DNA of 64,000 nucleotides from Planctomycetaceae bacterium (GCA_027487775.1 JAIYCY010000025.1:115692-179691); one strand, 5' to 3'. Shown: positions 1-10,000, counted from the stretch's first letter. Notes: generated by a model from the sequence alone, not told the origin. Numbers and translations: made by a program.

Positions 1-2344
1 CCACCGTCGTCGGAACCTTCGGCTTGGGCCCGCCCTGTTCGCCGATCGCATAGAGCAGCACCCGTCGAACCAATTCTGTCGCCGTCGCGGGTGCGTAGCC
101 CATGATGCCGTCGATCTGGTTTCCGGTGATGCCTGCCGACAGGTCTTCGGGGCTGTAGATCACGCCCACGCGTTCTCCGAACTTAAGTGCCCGCAGCCGC
201 GGCTGCGTGAGTTGTCCGACGAGCGATCGGATGGCATAGGCGCGATACCGCACTTGAAGTGCCTGATTGTTTTGCGGTGCGTAGATCGAATGATTCATCG
301 GAAGCATCGCGCCACCGTCGGGGCCGGCGTCTGTCCAGAGGTTGCCGAGTTGGCCTTCGATGGCGGTTCGAAACTCGCTTGCCCCGCCGGCGGCATCGAT
401 GAGCAGCAATCCTCCGCCGGCCACAAACGCCTGGAGATCGGCGTTCATGTCGGCCGTCAGTTTGATGCTATCCGTCCCCGTCAGATGTGCCACGTGAAAC
501 TCGCCAAGCCTGGCGCGATTTTCTGGCTGTGACAGGTCGATCGACTCCACAGATAGTTCGAGCTTGTCGCTTCTCCGCAGCGAGGCGGCGAGTTGTCTCC
601 ATCCGCCGGGCTCTGGATTCCAATTGCCTGGATACTGAAGCCGCGCGACACGCACCGTCCGCGTCACGGGAAAGTCGGTGTCGAGTTCGGCGTAATGACT
701 TCGACCTTTGTAATTGGCATGTTCCTTATCGACCGCGTACTGATAGATCATCGTTGCAAGTTCGAAGCTTTCCCGGCGTGTCTGATCGTTCAGTTGCCAG
801 TGTCGTCCCATGTCTTCTTCGAGAAAGATCGCAAGCTCGCGCACGCCGTTGCTCACACCCGTCACACGCGGTTTCCTGCGCATGTTCTCCAGTTGAAACT
901 GCTGATTGGTAAAGATCGGATGCGTAGCCGGCAGGACACGCGCTTCGTACTGGGGGAAGAGTTCGCTCATCAAGTCCATGGCCGACTTGCTGAAGGGCTT
1001 GCGGTCGCAGTCGGCATTGAACAACAGCATCCCGCCTCGCTCCACATACTCACGCAGCTTCGCCTTGTCGGCATCCGGAAGTCGGATCGGCAAACTCCCC
1101 GCAATGTACGCCACGGGCGCATCGAAGAGGTCGCGCACGGATCCCACCGACAAATCGATGATCTGCCAGTTCAGGTATCGTTCGGACTGTTTGCCGACGA
1201 ATCGCGCGATGTTGGCGGTATCACGAGGTCGCTGGTTCCAACCCGCTTCGACCAGTTTCCCCGCGCGGTCGAGGTTGGCGTATTTGATCTTGTTGAAGAC
1301 GACGGGCTCACGGCCTCGGCTGAGGAACAGCAGCGCGAAGCTCGTGCCCACGACGTCGCCGTTGTAGTTCCATGAGCCGCGGTTGCTCTGATCTGCGATC
1401 AGAAACTCCGAGCCCAGCTTGAACCAATCTGAGTCCTTGAAGTACTTCAATCCACTCGCCACGCCGATCCGCTCAACGCCGTAGAGCGTGTAGAGCCTTG
1501 CGTTGATGCTCGATCCGCGCCGGACGAGTTCGGGGATCTGGGTCGTGAGAAATTTGATTCCTTCCTCGATCGGTCGATTGATGGTGTTGCCCGTACAGTT
1601 GATTCCCTTGTCGGCGTGCAGGTAATCCTGCGTGATGAAGAGTGTCGCAACGCCCGCGGCGGTCATCGATGCGTTGGTCGGGTGGTTGCCCTGGCCTCTG
1701 GAATCGTAACTCCATCCGCCGAGCTTTTTATCCTGCGTACGGAGCCATGCTTCTTCGGTCATGGTCCAATACCAGGCGGGTATTTCGCTGCGTGGCATTT
1801 GCGCCCCCGCCCACACGCCCAGCACGCCGTACTGGCTGACCGACATGTCGATGCGCGGAGAGTCGCGGAGGATGTAGTCGTACAAGCCTGTGTCAGATCG
1901 CCCGGGTTTGCGTTCCATGCCCGCGAGGTTCAGTCGTAGGTCGCGCTCGGCGGCCTTTAGATTGTCCGGCGTCGGTGGCAGGAGCGGCCAGACCTGAGCG
2001 CGAATCCCAAGCGCGTAGTACCCGATGATGTCCGCCTCTCGCAGGAAATTCACCGCCTCGACGATGCGCGGATCATTCGGACTCTCGCCCGCCGACAACA
2101 ATGCGTAGGTCGCCAAGGCAGTTCGTCCGCCCCATTGCCCTGCGTCAGCGCTGTGGTCCGAACCGGGACCCCGAGTCGCTGTAACCTCCCAATGACCGTT
2201 TCTCTGCTGCGAATAGATGAATGCCACACCTCGCTTGATCGCCTGATCCACCTGCTCTGGCGTCGCCGCTCTGACCGGCACGGTCAGAAACGCGACCACG
2301 GTCAACGCAACACAGCACATCATCCGGACGACTTGCCACCGCAT
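1..2344 (-). CDS. DUF4159 domain protein with prenyltransferase-like repeats, exported (3' end cut by window edge)
   Basis: About 780 codons are visible and the frame runs off the left edge, so the C-terminus is missing. The start ATG at 2344 is followed by a signal peptide (positively charged MRWQ, hydrophobic stretch, cleavage near VRAATP). Residues ~30-360 resemble the alpha/alpha-toroid prenyltransferase/squalene-oxidase fold, with repeated helical segments such as GGWSYDSRGQGNHPTNASM and RGSWNYNGDVVGTSFALLFL. After that come two DUF4159-like Rossmann segments (GGMLLFNADCD near residue 440; GGGLLLIDAAGG near 660). This architecture is common in planctomycetes, often near MoxR/DUF58/VWA genes, but those are not visible here. 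Substrate and role are unknown; an extracytoplasmic location is inferred. Confidence 0.8.
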   Translation of the reverse strand, partial: MRWQVVRMMCCVALTVVAFLTVPVRAATPEQVDQAIKRGVAFIYSQQRNGHWEVTATRGPGSDHSADAGQWGGRTALATYALLSAGESPNDPRIVEAVNFLREADIIGYYALGIRAQVWPLLPPTPDNLKAAERDLRLNLAGMERKPGRSDTGLYDYILRDSPRIDMSVSQYGVLGVWAGAQMPRSEIPAWYWTMTEEAWLRTQDKKLGGWSYDSRGQGNHPTNASMTAAGVATLFITQDYLHADKGINCTGNTINRPIEEGIKFLTTQIPELVRRGSSINARLYTLYGVERIGVASGLKYFKDSDWFKLGSEFLIADQSNRGSWNYNGDVVGTSFALLFLSRGREPVVFNKIKYANLDRAGKLVEAGWNQRPRDTANIARFVGKQSERYLNWQIIDLSVGSVRDLFDAPVAYIAGSLPIRLPDADKAKLREYVERGGMLLFNADCDRKPFSKSAMDLMSELFPQYEARVLPATHPIFTNQQFQLENMRRKPRVTGVSNGVRELAIFLEEDMGRHWQLNDQTRRESFELATMIYQYAVDKEHANYKGRSHYAELDTDFPVTRTVRVARLQYPGNWNPEPGGWRQLAASLRRSDKLELSVESIDLSQPENRARLGEFHVAHLTGTDSIKLTADMNADLQAFVAGGGLLLIDAAGGASEFRTAIEGQLGNLWTDAGPDGGAMLPMNHSIYAPQNNQALQVRYRAYAIRSLVGQLTQPRLRALKFGERVGVIYSPEDLSAGITGNQIDGIMGYAPATATELVRRVLLYAIGEQGGPKPKVPTTV

Positions 2345-2482
2345 GAAAACCTCCACCATTCACTGACCGAGAGTCGCAACCTGTCGAAGATCGACTTCTC
2401 CCTCGCCGCACGCCGATCCTCGCTCTGGCGAAGCTTAACGGATGGGCAAGGCGATTGACACGAATTCCTGAGACCCGCCTTC

Positions 2483-2526
2483 AAAAAAAAACGCGAGGAC
2501 CGTCGCTAATCCTAACGACGGTCCTC
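2483..2526 (-). terminator. Intrinsic terminator of sppA
   Basis: A perfect 11-bp stem (2495-2505 with 2516-2526, 10-nt loop) is followed on the minus strand, after three bases, by nine consecutive T residues (2483-2491). It lies about 90 nt beyond the sppA stop. Confidence 0.9.
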
Positions 2527-2618
2527 TTTGATTCGCTCTCCCGGGCCAACGGGCACCAGGTCGATCACACAATCTCGGTCGGCCTTGAGTGGGCCACTCA
2601 GCTCAAGGTTCTGTCGTG

Positions 2619-3794
2619 TTACTGACCGCGCCACATGTACATGAGCTGGGGCCTGGTCAGTTCGTGGATCAGTTCAGGCGTCACCTGCACGTTCAATCCA
2701 CCATTCGCCGATGCACCCAGAGCCGCACTGGCCTGTGCCCCGCCGAGGATGTCAAAGAATGTGGGCTCGCGCTCGAATCGAACCACATGCGGCTTGGTGA
2801 GCCCCGCCGAGGTGCTGGCGGCCGCGATCGCGTCTGAGAGGAATCCGAGCTGATCGACGAGCCCCAGTTCCAGCGCCTGATCGGCGGAGTAGATTTTCCC
2901 GTTGGCGATTTCCTCGAGTGGCCGCTTCAGTCGATCGCCGCGCCCTTCCTGGATCACGTCCTTGAACGTGTCGAAGGCGTCATTGAGGATGCTCTTGAAG
3001 TAGGCTTCATGTTCCGGGGTGAGCGGCGTGAGCGGTCCGCCGGCGGCCTTGAATGTGGCGCCGTCGCTGACGATCGTGCCGTCCTTCACGCCGTACTTCT
3101 CGCCCATTCCCGAAAAGTCGAATCGAGAAAAGAGCACGCCGATGCTTCCGGTCAGCGTTGTTCGCTGGGCGAAGATCTGGTCCCCGGCACACGCGATGTA
3201 GTAACCACCGCTGGCCGCCAGCGAGGACATCGACACGATGACAGGGATCTGCTTCTCGGCCTTGATCTGTTTGATGCGTTCGTAGATCTCGTCGCTCGGG
3301 GTGACGGCGCCGCCCGGCGAATCGATTTCGACCACGAGCGCCTTGATGTTGTCATCACTGGCGACGCGTTCGAGCATGTTCATGAACTGGTTTTTGCTCG
3401 GTTCCATGATCGCGCCGTCGAGACGGACGATCGCGATTTTTTCCTTGCGATCGCCGGCCATCTCCACACGTTCGATCACGCCGCGACGCTGCGCCGTCGC
3501 CGCACCTTCGCCTGCCAGAGCGGCCATCAGCAGAACGTTGAACACCACCGACCCGACGAGCAGCAACAGCAGCAGCACGATCACCACGATTTTGCCCGCC
3601 CCGCCACCGCCGCTTGGTCGCGGCATCGGGTACATGCCCGGCGGAATCGCGCCGCCCGGGGCCATGCCATAACCGGGAGGCGGACCGTATCCCATCTGAC
3701 CCTGCGGCGCAGGGTAGCCTTGTTGCGTTGCATAAACAGGCGATTGACCTGGCCCTTGCACGGGCCCCTGTCCGGGTGGCGGTGTCTGTGACAT
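2619..3794 (-). CDS. sppA: Signal peptide peptidase SppA, S49 family
   Basis: Membrane-bound serine protease that degrades residual signal peptides (family knowledge). The 391-residue protein has the short, single-domain layout. A Pro/Gly/Gln-rich cytoplasmic N-terminus (residues 1-65) precedes one transmembrane helix (~68-94), then the S49 catalytic domain. The Ser-Lys dyad is visible: Ser195 in AASGGYY and Lys249 in TFKAAGG. The oxyanion region (IDSPGGAV, 158-164) and the TGSIGV loop (215-220) are intact, as is the C-terminal GKIYSADQALELGLVD motif. The low-complexity N-terminal tail is longer than usual for SppA. The gene is probably monocistronic, given the terminator downstream and a long gene-free region upstream. 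Confidence 0.95.
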   Translation of the reverse strand: MSQTPPPGQGPVQGPGQSPVYATQQGYPAPQGQMGYGPPPGYGMAPGGAIPPGMYPMPRPSGGGGAGKIVVIVLLLLLLVGSVVFNVLLMAALAGEGAATAQRRGVIERVEMAGDRKEKIAIVRLDGAIMEPSKNQFMNMLERVASDDNIKALVVEIDSPGGAVTPSDEIYERIKQIKAEKQIPVIVSMSSLAASGGYYIACAGDQIFAQRTTLTGSIGVLFSRFDFSGMGEKYGVKDGTIVSDGATFKAAGGPLTPLTPEHEAYFKSILNDAFDTFKDVIQEGRGDRLKRPLEEIANGKIYSADQALELGLVDQLGFLSDAIAAASTSAGLTKPHVVRFEREPTFFDILGGAQASAALGASANGGLNVQVTPELIHELTRPQLMYMWRGQ

Positions 3795-3916
3795 ATCTGC
3801 GTCTCGCTTCCGTTGAATGTTTCTCGTCTAACCCAATACCCACGCCGACTCACCTATAGCGCAGGCCCGACTCTCTTCTCCCGACCCTGGCGAAGTATAG
3901 CCACACTCCGCCCGAT

Positions 3917-3982
3917 CATCATCACAACTCCCTGTTCATCATCACCACCTTCCGCCCATCATCACATCGCCCCCATCATCAC
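3917..3982. repeat. Imperfect ~20-bp periodic repeat built on CATCATCAC
   Basis: The 9-mer CATCATCAC occurs at 3917, 3937, 3957 and 3974 (spacings 20, 20 and 17 bp) with pyrimidine-rich spacers. It lies about 120 bp upstream of the sppA start codon. Confidence 0.75.
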
Positions 3983-4307
3983 CACGCGCCCTTCGTCACC
4001 AACCGCTGAATCGAAGGGCTCCGGTTCCATCAACCCGATCGTCCGAAGTCGTCGATCTCACGAAGACGTCTCCACCAGACACCTCAACCGAGCGCAATCC
4101 AACGCCAAACTTCATTCGCCAACCGGTCGGGGCCATATCCGCGTCACAGCAGGCCTCCATTTCAACCCCCGCGCTGCGCACTTGCGTCCGCAGTCGCGCA
4201 GCGCGTTACGAGTTTTCGTCTCTCAAACCTCGTTTTTTGCAAAATATCGACCCATCCCCACGTCTTCGCGCCTCACTTGATCCCACGACCACGACCCATT
4301 GAACACC

Positions 4308-4439
4308 CATTCCGGCACGCTCGCGCGCGCATTCAGACGCCCTCGCGCGCGCATTCGGACGCCCTCGCGCGCGCATTCAGACGCCCTCGCGTGCACATTC
4401 AAACACGCTCGCGCACACATTCAGAAGCAATCGCGCATG
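4308..4439. repeat. Tandem array of six 22-bp units
   Basis: Six head-to-tail 22-bp units start at 4308, 4330, 4352, 4374, 4396 and 4418. Each starts CATTC and has a TCGCG core. Units 2-4 are nearly identical and the outer ones have diverged. There are no spacers, so it is not a CRISPR. Confidence 0.9.
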
Positions 4440-4802
4440 AGTTAGATGCTCGTGTCCAACTCACGCCCTTCCGTACGCGTTCCGCGCACTCGCGCACCTG
4501 CGCACCCGCCCACCCGCGCGATCGTCGAGGGGCCTACGTCCGAGTAGATCAACCGCCCATTTTTCGCGAGCGATTGCGTAAGCCAGTCGTTACAACCGTT
4601 GCGTCTTAACATGATCCCACCACTCGGTACGTCGATCGGACTGAATTCGCCATGCGCAGCTGCACAAGTCGTGGCATACTCGGTCTGATCGGGCCGATAT
4701 TCTGTTGGGATGATCGTCGCCGGTCGTCTCGCGAAGACGTGTCGGGTGAGTGTTGGATGCGTCTGAGTCGAATGGGTTTGAAGTACCTTGAAAGGGCCTC
4801 TC

Positions 4803-7800
4803 GTGAAGACATCCGTGCTTCCTCGTGATCGATCCGTCGTCCTTGCACGAGCGACTGCGTCAGTTCGCGCGTCGCTGCCGCTCGAAGCCCTCGAGTCGCG
4901 CCGGCTTCTGACCACCATCACCGCCACCGCGCCCTTCCACGGGCAGCAGTCCGTCGCCGTCGGTGCCAACATCACCGTCACCTTCGGTAAAGCGATGACC
5001 GCCTCCACGCTGACCGCCTCGACCATTCAACTGCGTGACTCTGCCAACAATCTGCTCACCACGTCGCTCAGCTACAACAGCACCAGCCGCGTTCTCACGA
5101 TCGATCCGAGCGCGAATCTCATCAGCAATTCCAACTACTATCGCGTGACCGTCGTCGGCGGATCGTCGGGCGTTCGTGCCACGGACAACACGACGCTGGC
5201 CTCGACGTACAACTTTGAGTTCACGGCAGGCACGCCGAATTTCAGCGAACAGACGGTTTTCAGCGGGCTCTATCAGCCCGTCAACGTCGAGTTCGCGCCC
5301 AACGGCCGCATTTATGTCGCCGAGAAGAGCGGCCTCGTGAAGATGTTCGATTCCCTCACCGACACGACCGCCGACACCGTGATCGATTTGCGGGTCAACA
5401 CCCACAACTACTGGGATCGTGGGATGCTCGGCATGACGCTTGATCCGCAATTCAACAGCGGCAGGCCGTTCCTCTACGTGCTCTACGTCTATGACGGTTT
5501 GATTGGGGGCCCCGCACCGCGCAACGGCACCAACAACAACGCCGACGATTCTGCGGTCGATCCGCTCGGCAACGGCGCGCTCGCCAGCGGACGGCTCAGC
5601 CGTTTCACGATCGGCGCCGACGGTCGCCCGGTCGGCGGGGAGCAAGTCCTCATCCACGACTGGGTCCAACAGTTCCCCAGCCATGCGATCGGCGACGTCA
5701 AATTCGGCCCCGACGGCTTCCTCTACGCCTCTGCCGGCGATGGCGCGAGCTTCAATTTCGTCGACTGGGGACAAAACGGAAATCCCTTCAACGATCCTGC
5801 TCAGGAGGGCGGCGCCTTGCGGTCGCTCGACATCCTGAGCTCAGGCGATCCCACCGGACTCGACGGGACCATCATTCGCGTCAATCCCGACACAGGCCTT
5901 GGCGCACCGGGCAATCCCTTTGCAAACAGTTCTGACATCAACAACCGCCGAATCATCGCCTACGGCCTGCGCAACCCATTCCGCATCCAGTTCAAGCCCG
6001 GCACCAGCGAACTCTACATCGCCGACACCGGCTGGGGCGCGTTCGAAGAAATCAACGTCATCCCCAACGCCTCCAGCGGATCATCGCTCAACTTCGGCTG
6101 GCCTGCCTATGAAGGCCCCGCCCGACAGAGCGGATACGACGGCGCGAATCTTCCGCTGATCGAATCCCTCTACGCCAATCCGTCTGCACACTCCACGCCC
6201 TGGCTCGCCTATCGCCACAATGAACAGGTCGTCCCCGGCTCGACCGAACCGACCGGTGGAAGCAGTCCGACCGGCATCGCCTTTTACGGCGCCGGTACGT
6301 ATCCCGGCGCATACGCGGGCTCGATGTTCTGGTCCGACTACTCGCGCGGCCGAACCTATGTCAATTTCGTCGGCCCCGATGGTCAGCTTTCTCCGACCAA
6401 TCGCGTCCTGTTCCCCTCCACGCGAAAGGTCGTGGAACTCGAACGCGGGCCCGACGGAAACATTTATTTCGTGGACATGCAGCAAGGCGCTGTTCGGCGC
6501 TGGGTCGCAACGGGCTACAACCGCGCACCCACCGCCGTCGTTTCTGCCGATCGCACGAACGGCCCGTCTCCGCTGACTGTCCGCTTCGACGGGCGCGCTA
6601 GCTCTGATCCCGACCTAGGCGACACGCTCAGCTATTCCTGGGATCTCAACGGCGACAACATCTTCGGCGATTCATCGCTTGCACAGCCGCAGTTCACCTA
6701 CACCACGCCCGGCACGTTCACCGCGCGTCTGCGTGTCACCGATCCCGCCGGCGCGACCGACACCGCCTCCATCGACATTAATGTCGGCAACAACGCGCCC
6801 GTTCCGACCATCACTTCGCCTCTGACGACGCTTCGCTGGCAGGTCGATCAAACCATCAGCTTCGCCGGCTCGGCAACCGACGTCGAGGACGGCACACTCG
6901 CTGCCTCACGCCTGCAATGGAATCTCGTGCTCGTGCACGGCAACGAAATCGATCCCACCAACACGCACGAACACCCCATCACCAGCTTCACCGGCACCAG
7001 CGGTTCGTTCGTCGCACCCGATCATGAATGGCCGAGCTGGATCGAACTGCGGCTCACCGCCACCGACTCGCGCGGACTGTCCACCACGGTCACGCGTCGA
7101 CTCGATCCTCAGACCTCCACGCTCAATTTCGCAACGAATCCGCCGGGCCTGCGTATCGCGATCAACGGCACCGACTTTGTCACGCCCTTTTCGCGCACCG
7201 TCATCGTCGGCAGCAGCAACACCATCTCCGCGGTCACTCCGCAAAATCTTGGCGCGACCACCTATCTGTTCGGCTCATGGAGCCACGCACAGCCCGCCAC
7301 CCACGCGCTGACCGCCCCCGCTGCCACCACCACCTACACCGCGACCTACAACGCCTCCACGCTCCAAAGACTCACCGGAACGGTCATCGGCACGACCGGA
7401 TCCTTCAACAACTCAGGCAACACGCGCGAGCGTGTGTTCGATGACGACACCGCAACATTCTTCGACGCCCCGGTCGGCAACGGCGCGTGGGCGGGCCTGG
7501 ATCTCGGCTCGACGCGAACGATCCAGCAACTCCGCTTCTTCCCGCGTGACGGATGGACACCGCGCATGGTCGGCGGACGCTTCCAGGCATCCAACAGCGC
7601 GACGTTCTCGAGCGGCGTTGTCGATCTGCATGTCGTCGGCGGAGAGCCGACCAACAACCAGTGGGTGAACGTGCTGGTCAATGGCACCACGCCCTATCGC
7701 TATGTGCGTTATCTTTCGCCGAACGACGGATGGGCCAACATCGCCGAGGTCGAGTTCTACACCGCCGTCATCTCCGATCCGCCGGTTGCGCCCAGTTTCC

Positions 7801-9215
7801 TCACGGGCTGGTTTGCCTCGCCGGGCGTGCAGCTTTTCTGGAATGACGAGTCGAGCAACGAAACCGGCTTTAAGATCGAACGACGCCTCGGGACAGGCAG
7901 TTTTGCCGAGATCGGAACCGTCGGCGCAGGCGTTCGCGAGTTCTTCGATACCACCATCGTCGGCGGAAACAGCTACGGTTACCGCGTTCGCGCCTTCAAC
8001 GCCTCTGCCAACAGCCCTTACACCGACATCGTCACGATCGCGACCCAGCCGGTTATTCCAACCGCGCCCGCAGCTCCGACTGCACTGACCGCAACGCCGG
8101 TCAGCGCCACGCTCATCCGACTCACCTGGGCGGACAACTCAAACAGCGAAACCGACTTCCGCATCGATCGTCGTCTGCCCGGCGGAGTCTTTACACAACT
8201 CGGTCTTGTCGGTTCGAACGTGACCGTCTTCGACGATCCGACCGCAGCAGCTTCCACGACCTACGAGTACCGCGTCCTTGCCACCAATGCCGGCGGAACA
8301 AGCGATCCGAGCAACACGGCCAGCGCGACCACGCCCGCGCCCAGCGGCGCACCTGCGGCGCCGTCGGCACTGAGTGCGGGCGTCAACAGCGATCGTTCTG
8401 TCACGCTCAACTGGACCGACAACGCGAACAACGAATCAGGCTTCCAAATCGAACGTCGATTCACTGGCTGGATCTGGGAGGCCGCCGGCACCGTCACCGC
8501 CAACGTCCGAACTTTCACCGACTCCGCCACGCTCGGGGATGCCCAGTACGAATATCGCGTCCGCGCCGTGAACGGTTCGGTCGGAAGCGGCTGGAGCAAC
8601 GTCGTCGGCGTGAACACCGCCGTTGTCGGTCAACAACCTCCGCTCGCGCCCAGCAGCCTCGCCGCCTCCCCCAACAGCTCCACCCGCATCGACCTGTCAT
8701 GGCAGGACAACAGCGGTGATGAAATCGGCTTCCGTGTCGAACGTCGTCTGCCCGGCGGATCGTGGGCACAGATCGGGACCACCAGCGCGAACGTAAACAC
8801 CTACGCCGACTCCACTGTCGTCGCGGGCACGACCTACGAGTATCGCGTCCGCGCCGCCGGCAACGGATCTACGTTTAGCACCTACTCCAACGCCACAAGT
8901 GCCACCACGCCGGGCGGAACCGGAATCCCAGCCGCCCCGTCTGGCCTGACCGCCTCATGGCGCGGCAATCCCAACCGTGTCGTCCTCAACTGGCTGGACA
9001 ACAGCAGCAACGAAAACGCGTTCCGCATCGAACGTCGCTTTGCGGGCTGGATCTGGGAATCCATCGACACCGTCGCAGCCAACATACGCACGTTCACCGA
9101 CTCCAGCGCCATCGCGGGCGTCGTGTACGAGTACCGCATCGTCGCGATCGGCGGAGGCGGGCCCAGCAGCCCGAGCAACACCGTTCTCGTCGACACCACC
9201 GTCGCGCCGGTGTGA
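4803..9215 (+). CDS. Exported glucose/sorbosone dehydrogenase-like protein with Ig-like, PKD, discoidin and five fibronectin III domains
   Basis: About 1,470 residues. The GTG at 4803 is preferred because GAAAGG lies 7 nt upstream; the in-frame TTG at 4788 would include that ribosome site in the coding region. The N-terminus carries the planctomycete surface motif LEALESRRLL (~residues 28-37). Then come an Ig-like Big_5 domain (~40-140) and a GSDH/PQQ-type beta-propeller (~150-565). The propeller shows a His in SHAIGDVKFGPDG (about residue 294) and the RNPFRIQF / EEINVI motifs expected near the cofactor. A PKD domain (~575-655), a second Ig-like segment, a Lys/Gly-poor linker, an F5/8-type C domain (~860-980) and five tandem FN3 modules (~985-1465) follow. 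It probably acts outside the cytoplasm on carbohydrate; the substrate and whether PQQ is bound are unknown. Confidence 0.85.
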   Translation: MKTSVLPRDRSVVLARATASVRASLPLEALESRRLLTTITATAPFHGQQSVAVGANITVTFGKAMTASTLTASTIQLRDSANNLLTTSLSYNSTSRVLTIDPSANLISNSNYYRVTVVGGSSGVRATDNTTLASTYNFEFTAGTPNFSEQTVFSGLYQPVNVEFAPNGRIYVAEKSGLVKMFDSLTDTTADTVIDLRVNTHNYWDRGMLGMTLDPQFNSGRPFLYVLYVYDGLIGGPAPRNGTNNNADDSAVDPLGNGALASGRLSRFTIGADGRPVGGEQVLIHDWVQQFPSHAIGDVKFGPDGFLYASAGDGASFNFVDWGQNGNPFNDPAQEGGALRSLDILSSGDPTGLDGTIIRVNPDTGLGAPGNPFANSSDINNRRIIAYGLRNPFRIQFKPGTSELYIADTGWGAFEEINVIPNASSGSSLNFGWPAYEGPARQSGYDGANLPLIESLYANPSAHSTPWLAYRHNEQVVPGSTEPTGGSSPTGIAFYGAGTYPGAYAGSMFWSDYSRGRTYVNFVGPDGQLSPTNRVLFPSTRKVVELERGPDGNIYFVDMQQGAVRRWVATGYNRAPTAVVSADRTNGPSPLTVRFDGRASSDPDLGDTLSYSWDLNGDNIFGDSSLAQPQFTYTTPGTFTARLRVTDPAGATDTASIDINVGNNAPVPTITSPLTTLRWQVDQTISFAGSATDVEDGTLAASRLQWNLVLVHGNEIDPTNTHEHPITSFTGTSGSFVAPDHEWPSWIELRLTATDSRGLSTTVTRRLDPQTSTLNFATNPPGLRIAINGTDFVTPFSRTVIVGSSNTISAVTPQNLGATTYLFGSWSHAQPATHALTAPAATTTYTATYNASTLQRLTGTVIGTTGSFNNSGNTRERVFDDDTATFFDAPVGNGAWAGLDLGSTRTIQQLRFFPRDGWTPRMVGGRFQASNSATFSSGVVDLHVVGGEPTNNQWVNVLVNGTTPYRYVRYLSPNDGWANIAEVEFYTAVISDPPVAPSFLTGWFASPGVQLFWNDESSNETGFKIERRLGTGSFAEIGTVGAGVREFFDTTIVGGNSYGYRVRAFNASANSPYTDIVTIATQPVIPTAPAAPTALTATPVSATLIRLTWADNSNSETDFRIDRRLPGGVFTQLGLVGSNVTVFDDPTAAASTTYEYRVLATNAGGTSDPSNTASATTPAPSGAPAAPSALSAGVNSDRSVTLNWTDNANNESGFQIERRFTGWIWEAAGTVTANVRTFTDSATLGDAQYEYRVRAVNGSVGSGWSNVVGVNTAVVGQQPPLAPSSLAASPNSSTRIDLSWQDNSGDEIGFRVERRLPGGSWAQIGTTSANVNTYADSTVVAGTTYEYRVRAAGNGSTFSTYSNATSATTPGGTGIPAAPSGLTASWRGNPNRVVLNWLDNSSNENAFRIERRFAGWIWESIDTVAANIRTFTDSSAIAGVVYEYRIVAIGGGGPSSPSNTVLVDTTVAPV

Positions 9216-9265
9216 TCGATCGCAGGCTTGACGACACCGCCCGGACGTCATGCCTTGACGCGAGA

Positions 9266-9300
9266 GAAAAAAGATGAGGGCGGCCGACGGGCCCGCCCTC
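9266..9300 (-). terminator. Hairpin terminator serving the minus-strand gene at 9436
   Basis: An 8-bp GC-rich stem (9276-9283 with 9293-9300) is followed on the minus strand by ATC and six T. There is no T run on the plus strand, so it most likely ends transcription from the minus side. Confidence 0.65.
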
Positions 9301-9400
9301 TGCGGAGGAGGAGTCTGTTCTCAGTCATGCAGGTCAGCAACACGTCTTGCCAGACCACGCACACTGATTTTTTGTATCAATTCCATGTGAGAGGATTCGG

Positions 9401-9446
9401 CATCACCCGGCGATGCCATCACTCGGCGATGCACATCACTCTTCGG
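9401..9446. repeat. 16-bp tandem repeat overlapping a stop codon
   Basis: Two near-identical 16-bp units (9401-9416, 9417-9432), plus a degenerate third beginning at 9434, cover the TGA (9436-9438) of the minus-strand gene. Each unit repeats the sequence around that stop (GTGATG on the minus strand). Confidence 0.7.
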
Positions 9447-9780
9447 TGTTCGGGAAAGCTTCCTCAGCGATGGAGATGGCCTCGGCGGCAGCGAACTCGA
9501 CGGTCGGCTGTGAGAACTCTGCTGCCCGTGGTGCGACGATCACCGCTTGCGCGACTGCTTCACCGATCTCACCCGAGAGATAGGTCGCTGGGATGAGCAG
9601 AAGGCCCAGCCCGGTCCCGATGAACAGGCCGCGCATCAGCGATTCACGCGAACGTTGACGAAGCGTCCGGGCGGCGGGCGAAACATCCAGCGACCGCGGG
9701 GCGAGCCGATCAGCCTCCGGCGAGAGGTCGACCGTGTCCGAGGTAAGATCCAACGACTTGTCTTCAGCAACTTGACTCAT
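9436..9780 (-). CDS. Small single-pass membrane protein of unknown function
   Basis: 114 residues. An acidic, polar N-terminus (1-45) leads into one hydrophobic segment (~50-80, GLFIGTGLGLLLIPATYLSG), followed by an Ala/Glu-rich tail. No family was recognised. It stands alone between the large exported protein (convergent) and murA (same strand, 256 bp upstream with a likely terminator between). It could be a small inner-membrane or secreted protein. Codon use looks like its neighbours, which supports it being real. Confidence 0.6.
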   Translation of the reverse strand: MSQVAEDKSLDLTSDTVDLSPEADRLAPRSLDVSPAARTLRQRSRESLMRGLFIGTGLGLLLIPATYLSGEIGEAVAQAVIVAPRAAEFSQPTVEFAAAEAISIAEEAFPNTEE

Positions 9781-9961
9781 GTGTATTCCTTGTTCTCTTG
9801 CTTCCGTGCGTTTTCAACTGACTTCCAAATGCACTGACTTGCTCGGGATCGCGCCATGCCCTGCCATTACGGCACGCGGCGGGCTGATCACTTGCCTCTC
9901 TCGCATGCACTTCATTGCACACGTTTGATGCAAGCGTATTGGCAACCTTCGTGCCACAACC

Positions 9962-10000
9962 AAAATCAAATGAAAATGGCCTTGGCGCGATGCCAAGGCC
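9962..10000 (-). terminator. Probable terminator after murA
   Basis: A perfect 9-bp stem (9978-9986 with 9992-10000, 5-nt loop) lies 36 nt past the murA stop. On the minus strand it is followed by a T-rich but interrupted tract. Confidence 0.65.

Larger units (their letters stand above)
3795..4802. other. 1-kb gene-free region between divergent genes
   Basis: No convincing coding sequence on either strand. It separates sppA (minus) from the large exported protein (plus), so it should carry both promoters. Two short tandem-repeat arrays occupy 3917-3982 and 4308-4439. No RNA gene was recognised. Confidence 0.7.

Noticed and set aside
4308..4439. CRISPR array
   Set aside because: Units are contiguous without spacers, and no cas genes are present.
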